A stretch of DNA of 5,425 nucleotides from an uncultured Succinatimonas sp. (lineage in GTDB: Bacteria; Pseudomonadota; Gammaproteobacteria; Enterobacterales; Succinivibrionaceae). Every line of letters begins with the position of its first letter. Position 1 is the first letter of the stretch. The stretch lies in contig URKL01000146.1 of assembly GCA_900548485.1 (NCBI GenBank), forward strand, positions 1 through 5,425. The letters are read 5' to 3'. Shown here piece after piece: positions 1 through 5,425 of the stretch. A program made the translations under genes and the position numbers. Under the pieces are notes generated by a model. It did not search any database, was not told where the DNA came from, and was given only the letters and a program-made list of their open reading frames with translations.

Positions 1-1
1 T

Positions 2-101
2 CCGAAATTTTGGAAAAAGCGTTATCGTCAGATTAATGATTACGAACGCTACTTGGAAGTTGTCAATAACGGGGTTAATACTAAGTGTACTTTTAAACTA
101 A
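2..101 (+). pseudogene. Probable truncated fragment of a polyphosphate kinase 2 family gene (partial at the left edge)
   Basis: The frame starting at base 2 reads PKFWKKRYRQINDYERYL and then a few residues including NNGV. From memory, this resembles the conserved PPK2 stretch with an W-x-x-RY-x-QIN-D/A-F/Y-E-x-x-L core followed by NG and then a hydrophobic VILKFFLHIS-like strand. PPK2 enzymes transfer phosphate between polyphosphate and nucleotides. Here the match stops at NNGV. The same frame then gives unrelated residues and runs to a TAA at 152-154 inside the nifS 3' end. Shifting by one base in the GGGG run at 71-74 gives LILSVLLLN, weakly like the expected strand, and then a TAA at 99-101, one base before the nifS stop. 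Normal PPK2 proteins continue for many more residues, so this looks like a 3'-truncated, perhaps frameshifted remnant convergent with nifS. It could also be an intact unrelated gene end; the family call rests on a short match. Confidence 0.5.
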
Positions 102-1352
102 TTAAGCACGAACTTCGGTACTATCAGCATCAAATTCATGATCAAGTCCCTTAATCTTAGGCTTATTCTCATTCCAATATGGAGATAGCGATCTTAAGGT
201 AGAAATGATCTGTGGTAATTCTGCTAAGGTCTTATTCACATCTTCTTCAGTGGTGAAACGAGAGAGAGAGAAACGAATAGTGCCGTGAGCTGCAGAGAAA
301 GGAACTCCCATAGCACGCATAACATGAGATGGCTCTAAAGAGTCAGAAGAACAAGCAGAACCAGAAGAAGCTGCAATGCCATACTCATTTAACATAAGTA
401 AAATAGCCTCGCCTTCAATAAACTTAAAAGCAATATTTAAGGTATTATCAGTTCTTGCAGTCTCATCACCAGTTACAAAACACTCAGGAATGGAGCTTAA
501 AATACCCTGCTCTAACTTATCTCTTAAGGCCTTAACACGGCTTGCAACTACGCTCAAATTCTTCTTAGCAAGTTCACAAGCTACACCTAAACCTACAATA
601 TAAGGTACGTTTTCAGTACCGGCACGACGACCGCGCTCCTGATGACCTCCCTTCATAAATGGAGTGAAGCGGGTACCACGGCGTACATAAAGGACACCTA
701 CGCCCTTAGGAGCATGGATCTTGTGTCCTGAGAAGGAAAGCATATTGATGTGCGTGTTCTTAACATCAACATTGATCTTACCTACAGCCTGTACAGCATC
801 AGTATGGAACATAACACCGTGCTTGTAAGCAATCTCAGCTAACTCTGGTACTGGGTAGATATTACCAGTCTCGTTGTTAGCCCACATAATAGAAGCCAAT
901 GCAGTTCTCTCACTTAATAAAGACTCAAACTCATTAAGATCAAGATCGCCTTTCTTAGACACTGTTAAGTACTTAATATTAGCACCATGAGTAGAAAGGA
1001 AATCACAAGTCTGCATGATAGCCGGATGCTCTATAGGAGTGGTAATAATTTCATCCTTACCACGCTGTGACCATAAAGCGGACCATAAAGCAGTATTATC
1101 AGACTCAGTGGCACAAGAGGTAAAGATAATTTCATCGGGGTGCTCTGCACCTAAGAAATCAGCTACCTGCTCGCGGGCTTTGATGATAGCCTTCTCAACT
1201 GGAACACCATAACCATGCTGCGAAGAAGCATTACCAAAATAAACACTTAAATAAGGCTGCATAGCCTCAACAACTAAAGGGTCGATCTGAGTTGTGGCGT
1301 TATTATCTAAATAAATACCACCTAAACCGACACCTAAATTCATATTATCCAT
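102..1352 (-). CDS. nifS: NifS-type cysteine desulfurase (class I, PLP-dependent)
   Basis: A 416-residue enzyme that removes sulfur from L-cysteine, giving alanine and a persulfide on its own active-site cysteine, which is passed to the NifU scaffold in the cytoplasm. Visible signatures: YLDNNATT near residues 14-21, the ATESDN cofactor-contact motif at 81-86, the cofactor-stacking histidine in IEHPA (H109), HTDAVQAVGK at 183-192 with the PLP-binding aspartate D185, the Schiff-base lysine in SGHK (K211), and the mobile-loop catalytic cysteine in SSGSACSSDSLEPSH (C334). The C-terminal AAHGTIRFSLSR block is also typical. The SGSACSS loop and EPSHVMRAMG context fit NifS/IscS rather than the class II SufS type. 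The start at 1352 is supported by AGGAAG at 1359-1364 with a 6-nt spacer; the alternative Met at codon 4 would sit too far from it. That Shine-Dalgarno overlaps the nifU stop codon (gap 11 bp), so translation is probably coupled. Length is normal for the family, with a slightly extended charged tail. A housekeeping Fe-S role is inferred because no nitrogenase genes are seen. Confidence 0.95.
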   Translation of the reverse strand: MDNMNLGVGLGGIYLDNNATTQIDPLVVEAMQPYLSVYFGNASSQHGYGVPVEKAIIKAREQVADFLGAEHPDEIIFTSCATESDNTALWSALWSQRGKDEIITTPIEHPAIMQTCDFLSTHGANIKYLTVSKKGDLDLNEFESLLSERTALASIMWANNETGNIYPVPELAEIAYKHGVMFHTDAVQAVGKINVDVKNTHINMLSFSGHKIHAPKGVGVLYVRRGTRFTPFMKGGHQERGRRAGTENVPYIVGLGVACELAKKNLSVVASRVKALRDKLEQGILSSIPECFVTGDETARTDNTLNIAFKFIEGEAILLMLNEYGIAASSGSACSSDSLEPSHVMRAMGVPFSAAHGTIRFSLSRFTTEEDVNKTLAELPQIISTLRSLSPYWNENKPKIKGLDHEFDADSTEVRA

Positions 1353-1363
1353 TTAATACTTCC

Positions 1364-2275
1364 TTATCTGGTTAAGACCTTGATTGCACGACCAGTACCG
1401 TCGGTTAACTTCTTAGCAATATAATCTATGGTCATATCGCGCATCATGCCCTTAGCTGCAGCTCCTGAGAGTTTTACAACAACATCAGTACCACTGATAG
1501 TGTCTAATTCGACCTTAGAACCATCCTCTTCTAAGCCCTTAGAAATTTCCTGTAAAATCTCATTGACCTCATTAAAAATCGGAGAAGTTCTGGTCTTCTC
1601 ATCAATTGCAGCCTTAACTGCAGTAGCTGCAGCTGATGCTGTGGCAATAGTGATAGACGGGATCGGAGTCGGCACATAACCTGGACGTGGTACACCGCAC
1701 TTCTCTAAGTCAACCCAAACCTCATCAATGATCTCTTCAATGCGCATACGGCAACTACCGCAACCACCACCAGCTTTAGTGTAGTTGGTAACTTCTTCAA
1801 CAGTAGTCAAATGATTTTCCCATACTGCCTTTTTGATCTTGTTAATACCAACACCGAAGCAGTGACAAACTAACTCGCCGTCATCATGAGAATTCTCATA
1901 TGACTGACCATGGTAATTGGCAATAGCAGCATCTAAAGCTTCTCGACCCATAACAGAGCAGTGCATCTTCTCTGGAGGTAAACCGCCTAAATAATCAACA
2001 ATATCCTGATTTGAAATCTTCTCAGCTTCTTTTAAAGTTTTGCCCTTTAACATTTCGGTTAATGCAGAGGAAGAAGCGATAGCAGAGCCACAACCATAGG
2101 TTTGGAATGCAGCATCGGTAATAGTCTCAGTGGCAGGATCAATCTTTAACATTAAACGTAAAGCGTCACCGCAGATAATAGAACCTACGTCACCTACAGC
2201 ATTAGCGTCCTCAATAACACGGGCATTGCGTGGATGGAGAAAATGATCTTTAACTTTATCAGTGTAATCCCACAT
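1364..2275 (-). CDS. nifU: NifU Fe-S cluster scaffold protein with a cysteine-less C-terminal Nfu domain
   Basis: A 303-residue three-domain scaffold on which NifS-derived sulfur and iron are assembled into clusters for transfer to apoproteins. The start at 2275 gives MWDYTDKVKDHF, the typical NifU N-terminus, with AAGGAA 7 nt upstream. An in-frame Met at 2326 would add 17 lysine-rich residues and overlap the upstream regulator, so I reject it. Domain 1 (about 1-125) is IscU-like with cysteines C35, C62 and C106 and the GCGSAIASSSALTEM block. Domain 2 is a BFD-like ferredoxin with the four ligands of the permanent [2Fe-2S] cluster, C137, C139, C172 and C175 (ELVCHCF, GGGCGSC). An Ala/Pro/Thr-rich linker (about 200-230) leads to domain 3 (about 233-303), an Nfu fold. 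There the usual GACxxC becomes GAAAKG (271-276), so both cluster-binding cysteines are missing. The gene lies 28 bp downstream of the regulator and 11 bp upstream of nifS, its sulfur donor. Confidence 0.95.
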   Translation of the reverse strand: MWDYTDKVKDHFLHPRNARVIEDANAVGDVGSIICGDALRLMLKIDPATETITDAAFQTYGCGSAIASSSALTEMLKGKTLKEAEKISNQDIVDYLGGLPPEKMHCSVMGREALDAAIANYHGQSYENSHDDGELVCHCFGVGINKIKKAVWENHLTTVEEVTNYTKAGGGCGSCRMRIEEIIDEVWVDLEKCGVPRPGYVPTPIPSITIATASAAATAVKAAIDEKTRTSPIFNEVNEILQEISKGLEEDGSKVELDTISGTDVVVKLSGAAAKGMMRDMTIDYIAKKLTDGTGRAIKVLTR

Positions 2276-2282
2276 TTTTGTG

Positions 2283-2288
2283 TTCCTT
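2283..2288 (-). promoter_or_regulatory. Shine-Dalgarno that fixes the nifU start
   Basis: The minus strand reads AAGGAA here, within AAAAGGAAC, 7 nt upstream of the ATG at 2275. This supports the downstream Met, which gives the family-typical MWDY N-terminus, over the Met at 2326 that lies inside the preceding gene. Confidence 0.75.
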
Positions 2289-2303
2289 TTGATGATGTTT
2301 TTT

Positions 2304-2759
2304 TTATTCTTTAAAAACGTCAGCATCTAATGCTATACGTTCGGAAATCTCGCGTTTTAAAACCAAGGAGATTTTACATTTGCCATAATCTTTTTCTAAG
2401 AGTTCAACAAAGCTTAAAAGCTGTTCAATACCTTTAAAGCCAACTCTTAGCATAAAGCAATACTCTCCAGTAATACGTTCACAAGAACAAACTGAAAGAT
2501 GCTTTTTTATAAAGCTCAAAAATTGCTTGTAAACATAGGGCATCATGTCAATAAAAATCAATGCCTCAAGATTTATCCCTACTGTTTTAGGATGAACTGC
2601 GAGGGTAAAACTTGAGATTACCCCACTATCCTCTAAACGTTTTAAACGAGCATTAACCGCAGGAGCACTTAAGTTCACAACCTTACCTAAGTCTCTTAAA
2701 CTTTGGCGGCAATTTTCTCGCAAAAGCTTCAGTAATTGCAAATCTATGGCATCTAACAT
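2304..2759 (-). CDS. Lrp/AsnC-family transcriptional regulator
   Basis: A 151-residue protein with the usual length and two-domain layout of the family. Residues about 4-50 form the N-terminal winged helix-turn-helix (IDLQLLKLLREN, then SLRDLGKVVNLSAPAVNARLKRL, then SGVI). Residues about 63-145 form the C-terminal RAM (ACT-like) ligand-binding and oligomerisation domain, including ERITGEYCFMLRVG, which matches the family's VTGxYDxLL block. Members bind DNA as dimers to octamers, usually with an amino acid as effector; the effector here cannot be read from the sequence. It has five cysteines (C17, C91, C93, C101, C128). The CSC pair and the cysteine at the usual Asp position in GEYC are unusual and may hint at metal or redox sensing, but that is speculation. 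The start at 2759 is supported by AGAGG at 2765-2769 with a 5-nt spacer; this overlaps the copA stop, and the gap is only 8 bp. It sits where iscR often sits in isc operons, so control of this operon is plausible but unproven. Confidence 0.88.
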   Translation of the reverse strand: MLDAIDLQLLKLLRENCRQSLRDLGKVVNLSAPAVNARLKRLEDSGVISSFTLAVHPKTVGINLEALIFIDMMPYVYKQFLSFIKKHLSVCSCERITGEYCFMLRVGFKGIEQLLSFVELLEKDYGKCKISLVLKREISERIALDADVFKE

Positions 2760-2767
2760 GCTTACCT

Positions 2768-2977
2768 CTAGTCGATGTTTTTAACCTCAAAACCTAAAGC
2801 TTCAATTGAGGTTTTGATGATGCTGTCGTTTATAACCTCAGGAATAGAAGCTACAGCCTCACCTTTCTCTAAAGAGACTTCTACATCTTTAACTCCAGGT
2901 AATGCTTTTAAAGTCTTAGTTACAGCTAAAACACAGTGTTCACAATGCATACCAGAAATTTTAATGGTCTTAGTCAT
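2768..2977 (-). other. Possible internally translated CopZ-like copper chaperone (in-frame C-terminal part of copA)
   Basis: The last 69 codons of copA begin with an in-frame ATG at 2975-2977 and encode exactly one HMA domain (MTKTIKISGMHCEHC onward), the size of free-standing CopZ chaperones. CopZ proteins carry Cu(I) in the cytoplasm and hand it to CopA. A purine-rich Shine-Dalgarno-like stretch lies 7 nt upstream of this ATG. Seen: domain boundary, start codon and purine stretch coincide. Inferred: the segment may also be made as a separate protein, or may descend from a copZ gene fused to copA. It may equally be only a fused domain with a chance purine run, since the linker encodes Lys and Glu, whose codons are purine-rich. 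Confidence 0.35.
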
Positions 2978-5218
2978 AAGTTCGCTCTCTTCTTTTTTAT
3001 CTTTATAAAATTCTAATTTAATTTTTGTAAGTCTTAAGGCATTAGCTACAACACATAAAGAGCTTAAACTCATAAGTAAAGCTGCCATCATGGGAGTGAA
3101 TTTTAAGCCATATGCGCTATAAAAAACACCTGCGGCAACAGGAATAAACACTATATTGTAAATAAAAGCCCAAAACAAATTTTCTTTAATAATTCTGATA
3201 GTCTTTTTTGATATTTCATAAGCATTGACAATATCTAAAAGATTTTCTCGCAATAACACCACATCACAAGCCGATACAGCAATATCCGAGGTTCCGGCAA
3301 GTCCTATACCTGTATGGGCTTGAGTTAAAGATACACTGTCATTGATACCATCACCTACCATGACAGTCTGCTCAGAGGCTGCATTTAAGTTGCTTATGAT
3401 CTTAGCTTTGTCTTGAGGTAAAAGTCCTGCTTTAACCTCTTCAATATTCACAAGATTTGCAACATTTAAGGCTACTTTTTCAGTATCGCCTGTAAGCATT
3501 AAGGTTTTAAGAGCTCTTTTATGTAAAGCATCAACGGTAAATTTAGCCTCGGCTTTAATCTCATCGCCAATTACAAACAAAGCTAAAATTTCTTGCCCTT
3601 TATATAAAAACAGTACGGTATAACCTTTTGCGGTATACTCATCATATATATGTAGATTGTCTTTACTAATCTCAATACCTAAAGCTTTAGCATATTTTAA
3701 ATTACCTACAGCATAACGCTCAGAGATAATCTCACCAAAAACACCTAAGCCTTCTTTAAAGCCATAATTTTCAACTGCAAAGAGGTTCTTTGTCATAGCC
3801 TTATTGATAAAAGCTTTAGCTAAAGGGTGAGAACTTTTTTGTTCTAATGAAGCTGCGAACAATAAAGCCATATTCTCAGGGTAGTCTTGATTGGTAATAA
3901 TCTTAACAATCTGCATATGTCCATAGGTTAAAGTACCAGTCTTATCAAAAACAAAGATGGTAGCTTTACGTAAATTCTCTAAAACCTCAGGACTTTTAAA
4001 TAAAATACCTGAACGAGCAGCCTTACCAGTTGCTGCCATGATTGCAACAGGAGTTGCAAGACCTAAAGCACAAGGACAAGAAACCACTAAAACACTAATG
4101 GCAAAGTTTATAGATAAAGAAAAACTTGCACCTATAACAAAATACCAAACAATAAAGGTCAAAAGAGAGATGATGATTACCACAGGTACAAAGTATGAAG
4201 CGATAATATCAGCAATTCTTGCAATAGGAGCTTTCTTAGTTGCAGCCTCATCTACTAAAGATATAATTTTAGATAATGTTGTATCACTTCCTACAGCCTG
4301 AGCTTTAACCTTTAAATAGCCATCAAGTAAAACACTGGCAGATAAAACTTGTGATTCTACAAGTTTTTTTACAGGTGCACTTTCTCCTGAGAGCGCACTT
4401 TCATCACAAAACCCTTGCCCTTCAACAACGATGCCGTCTATACCTATCTGCTCACCGGCTTTTATAATAACAATATCCCCACTTTGTACTTCTTCTAAGG
4501 GTACATTTTGATATTGCTCATTTTTAAAAATAGTGACAAATTTTGGAGCCAAATCATATAACTTTGAAATAGCATCCGTGGTTTTTATCTTGCCGCGTTC
4601 CTCTAAATATTTACCCACCGCTACAAAGGTTAAAATTCCTGCAGCTGACTCAAAATATAGAGGATATTCATGCATTAAAACCTCATATCCCATACCATCT
4701 TCAATATTAGAGAAGGATATTAAAGAAAAGACTACAGACGCAAGCGAACCTATGGATACTAAAGAATCCATATTAAAATTAAAATGAACTAATGCTTTAA
4801 AAGCACTTATAAAATATTTTCTCTGTAAGAACATTACAGCTAAAGTAATTAAAAACTGCGCTATAGCTGAAGTTTTAGCTCCTAAAGAAAATATATTGCC
4901 CATAGAAATGCTCATTAGCAAAACTGTAAGCACTACGCTTAAAATAAGCTGTAATTTTTGTCTTTGTGCAGAAGAATTATCTGCAAGCTTCACTTTACTA
5001 GCGTTTGAAGCAATTTTAGCTTTATAGCCAGCTTTAGAAACCGCATCCTCAATTACGCCTTCTTGTAAAACATTTTCGTCAGCTAATAAAGTCATGCGAT
5101 TGTTCATAAGCATCACATTCACATCGCTAACACCAGAAATATTTTTAACGGCGCGCTCGACATTAGCTGCGCAGGCGGCACATGACATACCTTGAATATC
5201 ATAAGATCTTTTCTGCAT
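2768..5218 (-). CDS. copA: Cu(I)-exporting P1B-type ATPase with N- and C-terminal heavy-metal-binding (HMA) domains
   Basis: An 816-residue inner-membrane pump that uses ATP to export monovalent copper from the cytoplasm. Order of parts: N-terminal HMA domain (about 3-68) with MSCAAC (C13, C16); helices MA/MB (about 90-108, 117-135) and TM1-2 (about 151-170, 187-205); actuator domain with SGES (277-280); TM3-4 (about 341-363, 370-392) with the CPC metal site (381-383); the P and N domains with phosphorylated D425 in DKTGT, HP (H464), TGDT and GDGIND (622-627); TM5-6 with YN (687-688) and MSLSS (716-720). CPC plus YN plus MxxSS is the signature of the Cu(I) subgroup. Acidic residues E190 and E206 match the proposed copper exit and entry carboxylates. 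A charged linker leads to a second HMA domain (748-816) with MHCEHC (C759, C762); a C-terminal HMA is uncommon. The start is supported by AAGGAA at 5225-5230, 6 nt upstream. It is the first gene of the apparent operon. Silver transport is also possible. Confidence 0.95.
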   Translation of the reverse strand: MQKRSYDIQGMSCAACAANVERAVKNISGVSDVNVMLMNNRMTLLADENVLQEGVIEDAVSKAGYKAKIASNASKVKLADNSSAQRQKLQLILSVVLTVLLMSISMGNIFSLGAKTSAIAQFLITLAVMFLQRKYFISAFKALVHFNFNMDSLVSIGSLASVVFSLISFSNIEDGMGYEVLMHEYPLYFESAAGILTFVAVGKYLEERGKIKTTDAISKLYDLAPKFVTIFKNEQYQNVPLEEVQSGDIVIIKAGEQIGIDGIVVEGQGFCDESALSGESAPVKKLVESQVLSASVLLDGYLKVKAQAVGSDTTLSKIISLVDEAATKKAPIARIADIIASYFVPVVIIISLLTFIVWYFVIGASFSLSINFAISVLVVSCPCALGLATPVAIMAATGKAARSGILFKSPEVLENLRKATIFVFDKTGTLTYGHMQIVKIITNQDYPENMALLFAASLEQKSSHPLAKAFINKAMTKNLFAVENYGFKEGLGVFGEIISERYAVGNLKYAKALGIEISKDNLHIYDEYTAKGYTVLFLYKGQEILALFVIGDEIKAEAKFTVDALHKRALKTLMLTGDTEKVALNVANLVNIEEVKAGLLPQDKAKIISNLNAASEQTVMVGDGINDSVSLTQAHTGIGLAGTSDIAVSACDVVLLRENLLDIVNAYEISKKTIRIIKENLFWAFIYNIVFIPVAAGVFYSAYGLKFTPMMAALLMSLSSLCVVANALRLTKIKLEFYKDKKEESELMTKTIKISGMHCEHCVLAVTKTLKALPGVKDVEVSLEKGEAVASIPEVINDSIIKTSIEALGFEVKNID
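2985..2994 (-). promoter_or_regulatory. Shine-Dalgarno-like site inside copA
   Basis: The minus strand reads AAGAAGAGAG, followed by a 7-nt spacer and the in-frame ATG at 2977 that opens the C-terminal HMA domain. Spacing is suitable for initiation. It lacks a perfect AGGAGG core and encodes KEE residues of the linker, so it may be coincidental. Confidence 0.35.
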
Positions 5219-5224
5219 AGCAAA

Positions 5225-5230
5225 TTCCTT
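5225..5230 (-). promoter_or_regulatory. copA ribosome binding site
   Basis: AAGGAA on the minus strand, 6 nt before the copA ATG at 5218. It matches the AAGGAA-type sites in front of nifU and nifS. Confidence 0.7.
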
Positions 5231-5261
5231 GAAAATGTTTTAATTTGACGACAAAGATCTT

Positions 5262-5278
5262 ACCTTTAAAGAGACCTT
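5262..5278 (-). repeat. AAGGT direct repeats in the copA leader
   Basis: On the minus strand AAGGT occurs twice, at 5274-5278 and 5262-5266, with starts 12 bp apart, just downstream of the candidate -10. Position fits a regulator site near the transcription start. The arrangement is a direct repeat and does not form the ACCTTCC/GGAAGGT dyad of a classical CueR operator. Two 5-mers can easily arise by chance. Confidence 0.25.
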
Positions 5279-5279
5279 A

Positions 5280-5288
5280 TGTATATCA
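5280..5288 (-). promoter_or_regulatory. Candidate extended -10 promoter for the copA-lrp-nifU-nifS operon
   Basis: The minus strand reads TGATATACA, an extended -10 (TGn plus TATACA). No good -35 is present at 16-18 bp; TTGCAA lies 15 bp upstream at 5301-5306. Transcription would begin near 5273, leaving a leader of about 55 nt before the copA ATG. An alternative is TTGATA at 5284-5289 paired with TAAGAT at 5257-5262, but its 21-bp spacer is longer than even the 19-20 bp of MerR-type promoters. Confidence 0.4.
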
Positions 5289-5297
5289 AATATGTGG

Positions 5298-5327
5298 TTG
5301 TTGCAAGTAATTTTTGTACAATATAAT
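5298..5327 (+). promoter_or_regulatory. Candidate divergent promoter reading rightward
   Basis: A consensus TATAAT lies at 5322-5327. TTGTTG at 5298-5303 is 18 bp upstream; TTGCAA at 5301-5306 is a 15-bp alternative. Transcription would start around 5334, at the left end of the 22-bp palindrome, so a protein bound there would block it. What it would transcribe lies mostly beyond the window; no start codon with a good ribosome site is seen before the right edge. The region is AT-rich, so chance matches are likely. Confidence 0.35.
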
Positions 5328-5333
5328 AGACAG

Positions 5334-5355
5334 TAAATCTATTATAATAGATTTA
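5334..5355. promoter_or_regulatory. Perfect 22-bp palindrome, probable operator
   Basis: Each half-site is TAAATCTATTA followed directly by its exact reverse complement, with no spacer. It lies in the non-coding region upstream of copA and directly downstream of the rightward TATAAT. An 11-bp half-site with perfect symmetry suggests a binding site for a dimeric regulator. The sequence does not match a Fur, CueR, CsoR or CopY box that I know. Lrp/AsnC proteins often bind AT-rich imperfect palindromes, so the neighbouring regulator is a candidate. It contains no U-tract after a GC-rich stem, so a terminator is unlikely. Confidence 0.5.
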
Positions 5356-5425
5356 TTTTATTACTAGGAAGAGACAAGAAAACCCAGCAGATCATTGTCC
5401 ACTGGGGGGCTAAACACAAAATTCT

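Noticed and set aside
75..105. Bidirectional terminator between the PPK2-like fragment and nifS
   Set aside because: Only AT-rich imperfect pairing is visible, with no GC-containing stem or clear T-tract.
2276..2326. 17-codon N-terminal extension of nifU starting at the Met at 2326
   Set aside because: It overlaps the regulator gene by 23 bp, adds a Lys-rich stretch not found in NifU, and the Met at 2275 has both a good Shine-Dalgarno and the conserved MWDY start.
3957..4301. 114-codon open frame on the plus strand within copA, and similar open frames of 65-84 codons inside copA, nifU and nifS
   Set aside because: All lie antisense to strongly conserved protein-coding sequence, show no recognisable domain, and are expected shadows of the real frames.
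5257..5289. CueR-type copper-responsive promoter in front of copA
   Set aside because: TTGATA and TAAGAT are separated by 21 bp and the required ACCTTCC/GGAAGGT dyad between them is absent; only AAGGT direct repeats are present.
5379..5406. Possible minus-strand terminator: CCCAG/CTGGG stem followed by TTTT
   Set aside because: The stem is only 5 bp with a 14-nt loop and a short interrupted T-tract; too weak to call without knowing whether a gene ends just to the right.
5342..5425. Minus-strand open frame of 27 codons entering from the right edge
   Set aside because: It is short, has no recognisable motif, and ends inside the 22-bp palindrome; nothing supports coding.

Overview
The window holds four tightly packed minus-strand genes, reading from the right edge to the left: a Cu(I)-exporting P1B-type ATPase (copA-like), a small Lrp/AsnC-family regulator, nifU (Fe-S scaffold) and nifS (cysteine desulfurase). 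Gaps are 8 bp between copA and the regulator, 28 bp between the regulator and nifU (using the start I prefer), and 11 bp between nifU and nifS. The Shine-Dalgarno of the regulator overlaps the copA stop codon, and that of nifS overlaps the nifU stop codon. The four are therefore very likely one operon with coupled translation.

The DNA is moderately AT-rich. The proteins look proteobacterial, and NifU closely follows the Azotobacter-type architecture. No nitrogenase gene is visible. NifU/NifS used as the general Fe-S machinery is known from anaerobic and microaerophilic bacteria such as epsilonproteobacteria, so a host-associated anaerobe or microaerophile is a reasonable but low-confidence guess. 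I cannot name the species from this sequence.

Region by region. Bases 2-101 (+ strand) carry a short fragment resembling polyphosphate kinase 2 that breaks off where the conserved core should continue, probably the end of a decayed gene lying to the left. Bases 102-1352 are nifS, 1364-2275 nifU, 2304-2759 the regulator and 2768-5218 copA. Bases 5219-5425 are non-coding as far as I can see. They contain the copA ribosome binding site, a possible extended -10 promoter for the operon, a possible divergent promoter, and a perfect 22-bp palindrome that looks like an operator.

How the genes may work together (inference): Cu(I) is known to damage exposed and nascent Fe-S clusters. A transcript joining a copper exporter with a cysteine desulfurase and an Fe-S scaffold would pair removal of copper with repair of its main targets. 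The Lrp/AsnC protein between them, unusually rich in cysteine, is a candidate local regulator. Two gene-level oddities stand out: the C-terminal Nfu domain of NifU lacks both cluster-binding cysteines, and CopA carries a C-terminal CopZ-like domain preceded by its own in-frame ATG and Shine-Dalgarno sequence.
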